Below are positions 19,162 through 27,493 of a stretch of 38,832 bases of DNA, piece after piece. The stretch's first letter is position 1. Every line of letters starts with the position of its first letter. Made by a program: the position numbers and the translations under genes. The notes below the pieces were generated by a model. That model saw nothing but the letters and a program-made list of their open reading frames with translations, did no database searches and was not told the origin of the DNA. The stretch lies in contig NZ_JAFMHJ010000032.1 of NCBI RefSeq assembly GCF_017854565.1, forward strand, positions 1 through 38,832, read 5' to 3'. The stretch is from Yoonia sp. GTDB lineage: Bacteria; Pseudomonadota; Alphaproteobacteria; Rhodobacterales; Rhodobacteraceae.

Positions 19162-19192
19162 TATGTACGCTGTACCTACAGCTTATGTACGC
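19162..19192 (+). promoter_or_regulatory. Repeat/hairpin element in the lpdA leader
   Basis: In the 76-bp gap before lpdA, TATGTACGC occurs twice (19162-19170 and 19184-19192), 22 bp apart. They flank an inverted repeat GCTGTA-CC-TACAGC (19169-19182). The spacing of about two helical turns suggests an operator or internal promoter element, but no confident -35/-10 is seen. It could also be a chance AT-rich leader structure. Confidence 0.35.
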
Positions 19193-19227
19193 AACATTGC
19201 ACCTAATTTCGACCCAAAGGAGACCCC

Positions 19228-20616
19228 ATGTCCAGCTATGATGTCATCGTAATCGGCGCCGGCCCCGGCGGCTATGTCTGCGCCATTCGCTGTGCCCAAC
19301 TGGGCATGAAAGTGGCCGTCGTCGAAGGCCGCGCGACCCTCGGCGGGACCTGCCTGAACGTCGGCTGCATTCCATCCAAAGCAATGCTGCACGCCACCCA
19401 TATGCTGCACGAAGCCGAACATAATTTCGCGTCCATGGGCCTGAAGGGCAAAGCACCGTCTGTCGACTGGAAACAGATGCTGACCTACAAGGAAACTGTG
19501 GTCGGGCAAAACACCGGCGGCATCGAATTTCTGTTCAAAAAGAACAAGATAGACTGGCTAAAGGGTTGGGGTTCCATCCCTGCTGCGGGTCAGGTCAAGG
19601 TCGGCGACGACATCCACGAGGCCAAGCATATCATCATCGCATCCGGCTCCGAAGCGTCGGGGTTGCCCGGCGTCGAGGTTGACGAAAAGACCGTTGTGAC
19701 CTCGACCGGCGCACTGGAACTGGGCAAGATCCCCAAAACACTGGCCGTGATCGGCGCCGGTGTGATCGGACTGGAACTCGGGTCGGTCTACGCCCGCCTT
19801 GGATCAGACGTCACCGTGATCGAATACCTTGATGCCATCACCCCCGGCATGGACGTCGAAGTTGCCCGTCAATTCCAAAAACTTCTTACAAAACAAGGGC
19901 TTAAATTCACTCTTGGCGCCGCTGTCCAAGGTGTTTCGGTCAAGAACAACAAGGCCACCGTCACCTATAAACTGCGCAAGGACGACAGCGAACACACCCT
20001 GACCGCTGACACCGTTCTGGTCGCCACGGGCCGCAAACCGTTCACGGCTGGCCTTGGGATTGATGCGCTTGGCATCGAGATGACCCCGCGCGGCCAGATC
20101 AAGATCAATACCAATTTCGCGACCAACATCCCCGGTATCTACGCCATCGGGGACGCTGTCGAAGGTCCGATGCTGGCCCATAAAGCCGAAGACGAAGGCA
20201 TGGCCGTCGCCGAAGGCATCGCCGGCCAGCATCCGCATGTGAACTACGGCATCATCCCCGGCGTGATCTACACCCACCCCGAGGTTAGCAGCGTGGGCGA
20301 AACCGAAGAAACCCTTAAACAACAGGGGCGTGCCTATAAGGTTGGCAAGTTCCCGTTCATGGGAAATGCGCGCGCCAAAGCGAATTTTGCAGGCGAGGGA
20401 TTTGTCAAAATTCTGGCGGATAAAAATACGGATCGCATCCTTGGTGCCCATATCATCGGCCCGATGGCCGGGGACCTGATCCATGAAATCTGCGTCGCCA
20501 TGGAATTCGGCGCCGCAGCCGAGGATCTGGCCCGCACCTGCCACGCCCACCCCACCTATTCCGAAGCAGTCCGCGAGGCCGCACTGGCGTGCGGCGACGG
20601 GGCCATCCACGCCTAG
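19228..20616 (+). CDS. lpdA: Dihydrolipoyl dehydrogenase (E3)
   Basis: The product is 462 residues. The FAD site is [19 protein letters not shown] (8-26). The redox disulfide is C42-C47 in [16 protein letters not shown]. The NAD site is [19 protein letters not shown], followed by the second FAD motif [20 protein letters not shown]. The catalytic His-Glu pair of the dimer interface is H441/E446 in [13 protein letters not shown]. It reoxidises dihydrolipoamide for the 2-oxoglutarate dehydrogenase complex encoded upstream. AAAGGAG at 19216-19222 supports the ATG. Its TAG shares a CTAG with the stop of the convergent desaturase gene. Confidence 0.97.
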   Translation: MSSYDVIVIGAGPGGYVCAIRCAQLGMKVAVVEGRATLGGTCLNVGCIPSKAMLHATHMLHEAEHNFASMGLKGKAPSVDWKQMLTYKETVVGQNTGGIEFLFKKNKIDWLKGWGSIPAAGQVKVGDDIHEAKHIIIASGSEASGLPGVEVDEKTVVTSTGALELGKIPKTLAVIGAGVIGLELGSVYARLGSDVTVIEYLDAITPGMDVEVARQFQKLLTKQGLKFTLGAAVQGVSVKNNKATVTYKLRKDDSEHTLTADTVLVATGRKPFTAGLGIDALGIEMTPRGQIKINTNFATNIPGIYAIGDAVEGPMLAHKAEDEGMAVAEGIAGQHPHVNYGIIPGVIYTHPEVSSVGETEETLKQQGRAYKVGKFPFMGNARAKANFAGEGFVKILADKNTDRILGAHIIGPMAGDLIHEICVAMEFGAAAEDLARTCHAHPTYSEAVREAALACGDGAIHA

Positions 20617-21773
20617 GCCTTGGGGTTTGAAGGCGCGTTATCGTCTTTGGACTTTGGCGCCGCCCTCTGCTTTGCCGCGATATTGCGGAACGGTATATAA
20701 TACAGGCGCCAGCAGGACGAATATTCACTTTCGCCCTGCTGGCCGTAAAGACCAAACTCCACGTCCTTGTCGCTTTCGGGCATATGGTAGGTCCGAAACA
20801 ACACGTCCCACATCGGAAATACGAAGGCAAAATTCTTGTCCAGATGGTCAGGGTGGCGGCTGTGGTGAACGTGATGATGCGCGGGCGATGGAAATATCAT
20901 CGACAACCGCCCGGGCCAGCGCAGCCAGACATGTGAATGACGCAAATTGTAGCCTGCGATGTTGAAAAGAAACAATATTAACGGAACACCCAAGATTTCG
21001 GGCATGCTGGGCAAGTAACCAAAGTAGTTGTTGGCAAGCCCCATCATTGCGCCAAATGCAGCACCCGTTCCAACAGCATACGCAATATTATCAATTGGGT
21101 GTTCGCGGTAATTTGACAGCGGATGCATGACCTCGGCGCTGTGATGCACCTTGTGAAATTCCCACAAGATTGGGACCTTATGCTGTAAATAATGCAGGAT
21201 GTAGGCCACGAAATCGACAATCGCGATCACCACGATCATGTAGCCGAACGAAACGACGAAACTGACCCAAGTTGGGCTTGGCACGGTTTGCGTCGCCTTC
21301 ACCAGATTGGGGCCACCGGTGACCCACTGAAACGTCCCGTTCAATATGATAGCGATCACGATGACATAAAGAAGCTTGCCAAGCACTTGATGAAAAAAGA
21401 AATATCTGACATCCAACCATGCGGATGAATGGCTCCAGACCTCTTTTGGGAACAGGAACGTGGCAAAAGACCTGAGCGAGCGCGGACTGTTCCCTGACGC
21501 CTTCGAGCGGCGAACGTAGACCCAATACGCAAATACCATCGACGACAGCAGGTAGAGCCAGAAAACCCGCTGGCCCGACGTCACAGGATACGCCAAAACG
21601 CGCCAGAACTGTGCGTAGAACGCCGCGAATGTTGCGGCAACATAGGGAAATAGCGCGTCGATCATGCCCGTAAGGCCCGTTTCCTGATTGTATACAGTGC
21701 CCCTAATGACGCCCAATTGGGGCCATTTTTCAGCAAAATTATGGTTCCGCATCTCATTTTCTGCCGCGTCCAC
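20613..21773 (-). CDS. Sterol desaturase / fatty acid hydroxylase family membrane protein
   Basis: Up to 386 residues, with several membrane segments before and between the histidine clusters. The di-iron histidine motifs are intact: HYLQH (HxxxH), [11 protein letters not shown] (HxxHH), a distal RHSHVWLRW segment and HHHVHHS. These define the sterol desaturase/fatty acid hydroxylase superfamily, which uses O2 to hydroxylate or desaturate lipids or carotenoids. The substrate is not predictable. The start is uncertain: GTG at 21773, ATG at 21752 and ATG at 21665 are in frame, and none has a strong ribosome site. The stop overlaps the lpdA stop tail to tail. Confidence 0.85.
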   Translation of the reverse strand: MDAAENEMRNHNFAEKWPQLGVIRGTVYNQETGLTGMIDALFPYVAATFAAFYAQFWRVLAYPVTSGQRVFWLYLLSSMVFAYWVYVRRSKASGNSPRSLRSFATFLFPKEVWSHSSAWLDVRYFFFHQVLGKLLYVIVIAIILNGTFQWVTGGPNLVKATQTVPSPTWVSFVVSFGYMIVVIAIVDFVAYILHYLQHKVPILWEFHKVHHSAEVMHPLSNYREHPIDNIAYAVGTGAAFGAMMGLANNYFGYLPSMPEILGVPLILFLFNIAGYNLRHSHVWLRWPGRLSMIFPSPAHHHVHHSRHPDHLDKNFAFVFPMWDVLFRTYHMPESDKDVEFGLYGQQGESEYSSCWRLYYIPFRNIAAKQRAAPKSKDDNAPSNPKA

Positions 21774-21878
21774 CCAATCCGATGGAAATTGCCTTGGACA
21801 AAATCAGAATCTAACATAAGTGCGCCACATTCATGCGATCTATTAGCCTCTTATTGAGTGTTATTTTCCGAGAACCAT

Positions 21879-22721
21879 ATGAAGAATCTTGTATTTGTTG
21901 TTTCGCTCGCGGTTGTTTCGTCAGGGCCCGCACACGCCCTGACCAACGAGAGCGGCATCAGCCAAGAACTTGAATTTGTTGCCGAGACGCAGATTCCCGG
22001 TCCAAATCAGGAAAACATGTCGCTGTGCTATGTCACGCAAAGTTTTCGGGTCTTGGGCTTTGCGTTGACCAGCGATGTGCAAAGTTATGCCTTGGCGGCC
22101 AATCGGTGTCAGACAACCGACTATCGTTTGTTCAGCGCAGATCAGATGGTGACGGCGCAGTCATTGGATCTGATTGCGGCGGATATTCCCGTTGTGGCGC
22201 GCAACACCCTCGAGCGTAATCTCAGGACCTATGGTTTGCTGATCGCCGTCGGGCTTGGCTTGATTGCAGTGGTCTGGCGCCGGGTCAAGTCGCTTCTGGG
22301 CTATGATTTAAAGGGCCCCATGCGCAAGAAGGCGGCACTGCGGATCGTTTATGCCATGTGTCACGCCGCCAAATGCGACGGTCTGGTTGGGTCCAAAGAG
22401 CTTACCATGATTACCCGGACGGCAAAGCGTCTGACCGGGCGGTCCTATCCGACCGCTGACATCATTCGCATCGCGGATCATATTGATATGGACCTGACCA
22501 CCCGCGATTATATTGCCTTCGGCAGGGGCCTGCGGGATCGCGAAAAAGATATCATGATGCAGGGTGCGCTGTTGATCACCATCGCGGACGGGCGCATGTT
22601 GCCAGCCGAGTATGAATTCGTGACCGAACTGGCACATGGCCTTGGCATGCCCGCCGAGGATTTCCGCAGGATGCTGGATGTGGCGCTATCGGATATGACA
22701 CAGCAGAACGCTATCCTTTAA
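21879..22721 (+). CDS. Membrane protein with C-terminal TerB-like domain
   Basis: The product is 280 residues from the ATG at 21879. It has a signal peptide (MKNLVFVVSLAVVSSGPAHA), a periplasmic region of about 95 residues with two cysteines, one transmembrane helix (about 118-137, YGLLIAVGLGLIAVVW) and a cytoplasmic all-helical domain. The last has paired acidic TerB/DjlA-like signatures: CHAAKCDGLVGSKELTMI and ITIADGRMLPAEYEFVTELA. TerB-like domains bind metal through such acidic loops and occur in stress and membrane proteins. No ter cluster is near. It overlaps the 3' end of the convergent GntR gene by 11 bases. Function unknown. Confidence 0.72.
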   Translation: MKNLVFVVSLAVVSSGPAHALTNESGISQELEFVAETQIPGPNQENMSLCYVTQSFRVLGFALTSDVQSYALAANRCQTTDYRLFSADQMVTAQSLDLIAADIPVVARNTLERNLRTYGLLIAVGLGLIAVVWRRVKSLLGYDLKGPMRKKAALRIVYAMCHAAKCDGLVGSKELTMITRTAKRLTGRSYPTADIIRIADHIDMDLTTRDYIAFGRGLRDREKDIMMQGALLITIADGRMLPAEYEFVTELAHGLGMPAEDFRRMLDVALSDMTQQNAIL

Positions 22722-23358
22722 GCATCCGCAACCCCTGCGTCGCATCGGTGCGCACCGCAAGCCGCAGTCCCGGCTCGTCACCGGCCTTGAGCGCGCCAAG
22801 AATAAGTTTGTGATGGTGTGGCGGCTCTTTGCGGTTCAGGCGCCCATAAAGCGCCCGCATCGTCGGCCCCAGTTGCAGCCAGACGGTTTCGGTCATGGCC
22901 AGCATGGCAGGCGCTTGCGCGCGCAGATATAGCGTGCGGTGAAACTCAAGGTTCATCCGGATATATCCCGCCGCATCGTGGCGCGCGATCATTTGGCTGA
23001 CGCCCTGATTAATCGCCTCAAGCCGGTCGATCAGGGCAAAGTGTGCGCGCGGCAACGCGCGCGATGCCAGCTCTGGCTCCAGCATTGCACGCAGGGTCGC
23101 CAACTCCTCGATTCTTTCGTTCGACAACGCGGGCGTCGCCACCCGCCCCGAGGACGACAGCGACAAAGCCCCCTCTGCGACCAACCGGCGCACGGCCTCG
23201 CGCGCGGGGGTCATGGATACCTCATAGATCTTGCCGATCCCACGCAGCGTCAGTGCCTCGCCCGGTGCGATCTCACCGTGCATGATACGAGTACGCAGTG
23301 ACCGGTAAACCCGTTCATGGGCGGCAGTTGTCGGATCAAGGGGGCGCGGTTGGATCAT
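22711..23358 (-). CDS. GntR/FadR-type transcriptional regulator (FCD ligand domain)
   Basis: 215 residues from the ATG at 23358, or 218 from a GTG at 23367; neither has a clear Shine-Dalgarno. The N-terminal winged helix (about 13-75) has VYRSLRTRIMHGEIAPGEAL and VSMTPAREAVRRLVAEGALS, the GntR signature. The C-terminal helical FCD domain has LRAMLEPELASRA, NLEFHRTLYLRA and HHHKLILGAL, giving histidines that in relatives bind a metal and an organic acid. A perfect TGTGATCACA lies 10 bp upstream of the ATG. The same palindrome, paired, precedes sdhC and sucC, so I infer autoregulation and control of the sdh and suc operons by a carboxylate ligand. Operator assignment is inference. Confidence 0.88.
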   Translation of the reverse strand: MIQPRPLDPTTAAHERVYRSLRTRIMHGEIAPGEALTLRGIGKIYEVSMTPAREAVRRLVAEGALSLSSSGRVATPALSNERIEELATLRAMLEPELASRALPRAHFALIDRLEAINQGVSQMIARHDAAGYIRMNLEFHRTLYLRAQAPAMLAMTETVWLQLGPTMRALYGRLNRKEPPHHHKLILGALKAGDEPGLRLAVRTDATQGLRMLKG

Positions 23359-23368
23359 GGTGGCCACT

Positions 23369-23386
23369 TGTGATCACAAATGATCA
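23369..23386. promoter_or_regulatory. TGTGATCACA operator at the GntR gene start
   Basis: A perfect TGTGATCACA is at 23369-23378, followed by a partial TGATCA at 23381-23386 whose centre is 10 bp away. It overlaps the position expected for the transcription start or ribosome site of the GntR gene, suited to autorepression. This is the only other perfect copy in the window besides the sdhC and sucC pairs. Confidence 0.7.
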
Positions 23387-23391
23387 ATGCG

Positions 23392-24081
23392 TCAATCGTC
23401 GAACTGTATCCGGTGCAGCTGATCGCCATGATCGCGCAGCCATTGGCGGCGCGCCTGATAGTCGGGAAACAGCTTTGCCACCACAGCCCAGAATGCGGGC
23501 GCGTGGTTCATCTCAGTCAAATGCGCCACCTCATGTGCCGCCACATAGCGCAGCACCTCTGGCGGGGCCATAATCAAGCGCCACGAATACATCAGCACAC
23601 CCTGACTGGAACAGGACCCCCAACGTGACCGCGTGTCGCGAATCGACAGTCGGGTATAGCTGTGTCCCAGCTTGGCAGCATAATGGTCAGACGCCGCCGC
23701 CAGCCTATCCCGTGCAGTTGCCTTCAATAGCGCCTTGACCCGCGCACCCACCCGATCACCCGCAGGCACGACAAAACGCGCCGCCTCCAGCCGGGCACGC
23801 CGGGCTTCGCCGGTGACGATCAACAAATTGCGCCCCTCGAACGGGACCGTTCCGCCGACTGCAACTGTATGCACTGGCGCAATCAGCATCAGATGGCCCC
23901 GCAACCACGCCTCGCGGGCGTGCAGGAACGCAATACCTTCACGATCCGGCGACCGCTCAGGCAATGTCAGCGTGACGCGTCCGTCAAGGCGCGACACACG
24001 TAGTGACAGCCGCTTGGCGCGGGCTGATCGGCGCAACTCCACCTCAATCGGGGGGTTGCCATGCAGCGTATGACGGCCCAT
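23392..24081 (-). CDS. YgjP-like (DUF45) zinc metallopeptidase
   Basis: The product is 229 residues from the ATG at 24081 (MGRHTLHGNPPIEVELRRS). A longer open frame to 24408 runs through the promoter and coding region of the divergent FYDLN gene and is rejected. The C-terminal half has DTRSRWGSCSSQGVLMYSWR and the zinc motif AAHEVAHLTEMNHAPAFW (HExxH plus a downstream His). This is the YgjP/DUF45 pattern of SprT-like metallopeptidases. The first half is the usual beta-rich domain. No substrate is known. It is divergent from the FYDLN gene and lies just upstream of the GntR promoter region. Confidence 0.86.
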   Translation of the reverse strand: MGRHTLHGNPPIEVELRRSARAKRLSLRVSRLDGRVTLTLPERSPDREGIAFLHAREAWLRGHLMLIAPVHTVAVGGTVPFEGRNLLIVTGEARRARLEAARFVVPAGDRVGARVKALLKATARDRLAAASDHYAAKLGHSYTRLSIRDTRSRWGSCSSQGVLMYSWRLIMAPPEVLRYVAAHEVAHLTEMNHAPAFWAVVAKLFPDYQARRQWLRDHGDQLHRIQFDD

Positions 24082-24192
24082 ATGCAGCTTTCTTATATTT
24101 TCACGTGCCAAAGCCTTTGACACCTCATGCGGCTTATGGCAGTTGGCATCGATCACCCGCAAGGGGACGACCAGAATTTGAAGGGATAGCCT

Positions 24193-24516
24193 ATGCCTAA
24201 GGAAGAGTGGGGCAATAAGCGCCTTTGCCCCGAAACCGGCAAACGCTTTTACGACCTGAACGCCACGCCAGTGATTAGCCCTTACACGGGCAATGTCGTA
24301 ACCATCGACACATCCAAGACGCGGACGATGGTCGCTGACGCAGAAGACGCGCAGACGAAGAAGGCGGAAGAGACCACCGATGATGATCTGGTGCTCGATG
24401 ACGACCAAGATGACGACGACGATGTCGATCTGGGCGATGACGTTCTGGAAGATGACGACGACGATACCGTCTCTCTTGACGAACTTGCCGATGTGGCGAC
24501 AAACGACGACGATTAA
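24193..24516 (+). CDS. FYDLN acid domain protein (TIGR02300 family)
   Basis: The protein is 107 residues. The N-terminal half has the family signature EWGNKRLCPETGKRFYDLNA and SPYTGNVV, a small Cys-containing fold. The C-terminal half (about residues 60-107) is extremely acidic, with long Asp runs (DDDQDDDDDVDLGDD, EDDDDDTVSLDE) ending NDDD. Such proteins are restricted mainly to alphaproteobacteria and have no established role. The polyanionic tail suggests binding to a basic partner or a nucleic-acid-mimic function, but that is speculation. It sits 84 bp upstream of tRNA-Ala. Confidence 0.88.
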   Translation: MPKEEWGNKRLCPETGKRFYDLNATPVISPYTGNVVTIDTSKTRTMVADAEDAQTKKAEETTDDDLVLDDDQDDDDDVDLGDDVLEDDDDDTVSLDELADVATNDDD

Positions 24517-24600
24517 ATAGACAGTTCCGGGCGCGATTTATGCTTGATCTCGCCCGGCGTGCTGCATAGACAGCACATCGCAGCCGGTGTGCTGCAACGT

Positions 24601-24676
<76 letters not shown>

Positions 24677-25001
24677 TTTACCACAAAAGCAGTACGTGAA
24701 TACACGCTACCGTGTCAGACGCTACGAAGGTAAGACACAGGCATGTGCCACACAGCACATCGTGGCGCGGTGTTTTATATCCCCGTTAGCCAAGCGATCA
24801 CTTTACCATCGATGCCCGCAAGCATGAAACATGCGCACGCATTTCAAAGGATGGTTGCTGAAGGTTTGATGGAATATCGCACCGGCCAGTCGCCTGCCAG
24901 CATCCACCGACAGACGACCGACAAGAGCCCCGATGGATAGGGTGCCAGACCCCGTATGAATGACCGTGCAACGGGTTCGGGTTTACGTTAGAGCCCTTTT
25001 A
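24677..25001. other. Intergenic region between tRNA-Ala and the carboxyspermidine dehydrogenase gene
   Basis: In this 325-bp gap I see no supported gene. One plus-strand frame is open at 24743-24940 but has no ribosome site, no recognisable motif and ordinary composition. No integrase, attachment-site duplication of the tRNA 3' end or clear terminator was found. Confidence 0.5.
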
Positions 25002-26240
25002 TCAGCCGTTCCACGCATGGTCGCCTGCGGCGTCGCGCACACGGGTCGGCAGGCCAAGCTGATCAAGAGTGGCCAAGAACGGCTTGGGTGGTAATTCTTC
25101 GATGTTTTTCATCGTCTGCACATCCCATGTCCCATCGGCAATCAGCATCGCGGCAGCCACCGGCGGCACGCCAGCGGTGTAGGAAATGCCCTGCGACCCA
25201 ACCTCAAGGTAAGCGTCCTTGTGGTCGGCGACATTATAGACGAACACCTCGACTTTCTTGCCGTCTTTGATGCCTTTGACCAGATCACCAATGCAGGTTT
25301 TGCCGGTATAGGCCGGGGCTAACGATGCGGGATCAGGCAAACAGGCCTTGACCACCTTCAGCGGTACAACCTCTAGCCCCTCGGCGGTTGTGACCGGCTG
25401 CTCGGACAGCAGGCCAAGATTTTTGAGGAGGGTGAAAACATTGATATAGTGTTCCCCGAAACCCATCCAGAACCGCACATCGGCGCCGGGATAGTTTGCA
25501 GCCAGCGAATGCACCTCGTCGTGGCCGGACATATACGCCTTTTGCGTGCCGACGACGGGCAGGTCCCATTCGCGTCCAACCTCGAACATGGCATTTTCGT
25601 GCCATTGGCCCTGCTGCCAAGAATAAACCGTTCCGGTAAATTCGCGAAAGTTGATTTCGGGGTCAAAGTTGGTGGCAAAGTATTTGCCGTGGCTGCCCGC
25701 ATTGATGTCCACAATGTCGATCGACGTCACTTCATCCATGTAATGATCAATGGCAAAGCGGGCAAATGCGTTCACCACCCCCGGATCAAAGCCCGCGCCA
25801 AGGATCGCGGTTATGCCTTTGTCCGCGCAGGTTTCGCGCTTTTTCCATTCGTAGTTGCCATACCACGGCGGTGTTTCGCATATCTTGTTGGGCTCTTCAT
25901 GGATGGCCGTATCAATATAGGCAGCGCCGGTTTCGATGCAGGCGTCCAGCACGGTCATGTTCACAAAGGGTGAACCGACGTTGATCACGATCTGTGCGCC
26001 CGTCGTGCGGATCAGGGCGGCCACTGCCGCAGTATCCATTGCATCGACCTGATACGCTTTCAGGACGCCTGCGACCTTCATCGCATTCTTTTCTCGTACA
26101 GATGCTATGATCTCGTCGCATTTTGAAAGGGTACGGCTTGCGATGTGGATATCGCCCAGCACGTCGTTGTTTTGCGCACATTTATGCGCCACGACCTGTG
26201 CGACGCCGCCTGCGCCAATGATAAGAACGTTCTTTTTCAT
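25002..26240 (-). CDS. Carboxy(nor)spermidine dehydrogenase (saccharopine dehydrogenase-like)
   Basis: The product is 412 residues. The N-terminal NAD(P) site is VLIIGAGGVAQVVAHKCAQN, followed by VINVGSPFVNMTVLDACIET, then GAGFDPGVVNAFARFAIDHY and DINAGSHGKYFATNFDPEIN, all typical of the CASDH/LYS9-like family. It condenses aspartate semialdehyde with a diamine (putrescine or 1,3-diaminopropane), giving carboxyspermidine or carboxynorspermidine. The next enzyme, NspC, is encoded 49 bp upstream on the same strand. Together they form the alternative polyamine route. Which polyamine is made cannot be told from sequence. Confidence 0.9.
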   Translation of the reverse strand: MKKNVLIIGAGGVAQVVAHKCAQNNDVLGDIHIASRTLSKCDEIIASVREKNAMKVAGVLKAYQVDAMDTAAVAALIRTTGAQIVINVGSPFVNMTVLDACIETGAAYIDTAIHEEPNKICETPPWYGNYEWKKRETCADKGITAILGAGFDPGVVNAFARFAIDHYMDEVTSIDIVDINAGSHGKYFATNFDPEINFREFTGTVYSWQQGQWHENAMFEVGREWDLPVVGTQKAYMSGHDEVHSLAANYPGADVRFWMGFGEHYINVFTLLKNLGLLSEQPVTTAEGLEVVPLKVVKACLPDPASLAPAYTGKTCIGDLVKGIKDGKKVEVFVYNVADHKDAYLEVGSQGISYTAGVPPVAAAMLIADGTWDVQTMKNIEELPPKPFLATLDQLGLPTRVRDAAGDHAWNG

Positions 26241-26289
26241 CGTGAATTACCCCGTTTTACGGTTTCCGTTTGCCTTGCGGCGCGTGCGT

Positions 26290-27390
26290 TCACGACAGGG
26301 CTGCCGTGAAATCATCATAAGTAAAGTCGCGGACCAGCCGTTCGGTTCCATCCAGTTCGCGGATCACAATGGCGGGCATCTTGAGCCCGTTGAACCAGTT
26401 TTTCTTGACCATTGTGTAACCAGCAGCATCTTGGATACTAAGCCTGTCCCCCGGACTGAGCGGCGTAGAAAAGCGGAACTCCCCAAAGATATCGCCAGCC
26501 AAACACGATTTGCCGCACACCATCCACTGTTCCGGGCCAGCATTTGGCAGCACCTTCGCACTTTCACGATAGATCAGCAAATCCAGCATATGCGCCTCGG
26601 TAGAGCTGTCCACGATAGCCAGGTTCTTGCCGTTGAAAAGCGTGTCAAGCACGGTCAGCTCCAGCGTGGTTGAATTGGTGACTGCCGCCTCGCCCGGCTC
26701 AAGGTAGACCTGTACTTCGTTTTCTCCGGCAAAGCGTTTGAGCCGTTCCGCAAGCCGGTCCAGCGGGTAATCTGCGCCTGTGAAATGGATACCGCCGCCC
26801 AGACTGATCCATTCCATCTGCCGGATCAGATGTCCAAAGCGCTGCTCAATGCCGCCCAGCATACTGTCGAAACGGTCGAAATCAGCGTTCTCGCAATTGT
26901 TGTGGAACATAAAGCCGCTGATCTGGTCCAGCACCGGTGCAATCACAGCCGGGTCATGTTCGCCCAGACGGCTGAACGGACGTGCCGGGTCGGCAAGATC
27001 AAACCCGGATGTCGAAACCCCCGGATTTATACGCAACCCACGGGTATGGCCATGTGAACGGTCGGCAAACCGCGACAACTGGCCCACGGAATTAAAGATC
27101 ACTTTGTCCGAATTGCGCAGGACCTCATCAATCTCGTGGTCGGCCCATGCGACAGAATAGGCATGTGTTTCGCCGGGAAACTTTTCGCGCCCCAGCTTCA
27201 TCTCGAACAAGGAACTCGATGTGGTGCCGTCCATATATTCGCTCATCAGATCAAATACCGACCAAGTCGCGAAGCATTTGAGCGCCAAAAGCGCCTTGGC
27301 GCCGGATTGCTGGCGCAATTGGGCGATCTTCTCGAGGTTGGGCAACAACCGAGATTTATCGACCAGATAATAGGGCGTCTGCATCGTCAT
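26290..27390 (-). CDS. nspC: Carboxynorspermidine/carboxyspermidine decarboxylase
   Basis: The product is 366 residues, the usual NspC length. It is a PLP-dependent alanine-racemase-fold decarboxylase. The PLP lysine region is AKALLALKCFATWSVFDLM, then HNNCENADFDRFD, the glycine loop ISLGGGIHFT and EPGEAAVTNSTTLELTVLD. The C-terminal part has CGKSCLAGDIFGEF, with the conserved active-site cysteine, and DRLSIQDAAGYTMVKKNWFNG. The ATG at 27390 is preceded by GAGG. It decarboxylates the product of the dehydrogenase gene that follows it, completing spermidine or norspermidine synthesis. Confidence 0.94.
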   Translation of the reverse strand: MTMQTPYYLVDKSRLLPNLEKIAQLRQQSGAKALLALKCFATWSVFDLMSEYMDGTTSSSLFEMKLGREKFPGETHAYSVAWADHEIDEVLRNSDKVIFNSVGQLSRFADRSHGHTRGLRINPGVSTSGFDLADPARPFSRLGEHDPAVIAPVLDQISGFMFHNNCENADFDRFDSMLGGIEQRFGHLIRQMEWISLGGGIHFTGADYPLDRLAERLKRFAGENEVQVYLEPGEAAVTNSTTLELTVLDTLFNGKNLAIVDSSTEAHMLDLLIYRESAKVLPNAGPEQWMVCGKSCLAGDIFGEFRFSTPLSPGDRLSIQDAAGYTMVKKNWFNGLKMPAIVIRELDGTERLVRDFTYDDFTAALS

Positions 27391-27454
27391 TTTCGCCTCA
27401 AACTACCAGATATAAACGTGCGAGCATTGTCGTATAGGTACTTTTCAAGCTCAT

Positions 27455-27470
27455 CACAAGCGCTCTTGTG
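27455..27470. repeat. 16-bp inverted repeat in the pbpC-nspC gap
   Basis: CACAAG-CGCT-CTTGTG forms a perfect 6-bp inverted repeat within the 103-bp gap upstream of nspC. No T-run follows on the minus strand, so it is not an obvious terminator. It could be an operator for the polyamine genes, a weak hairpin, or chance. Confidence 0.35.
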
Positions 27471-27493
27471 GACGCAGACCGGACGTCCGCACC

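Noticed and set aside
24743-24940. 65-codon plus-strand frame downstream of tRNA-Ala
   Set aside because: No ribosome site, no motif and no coding-like neighbours; treated as intergenic.
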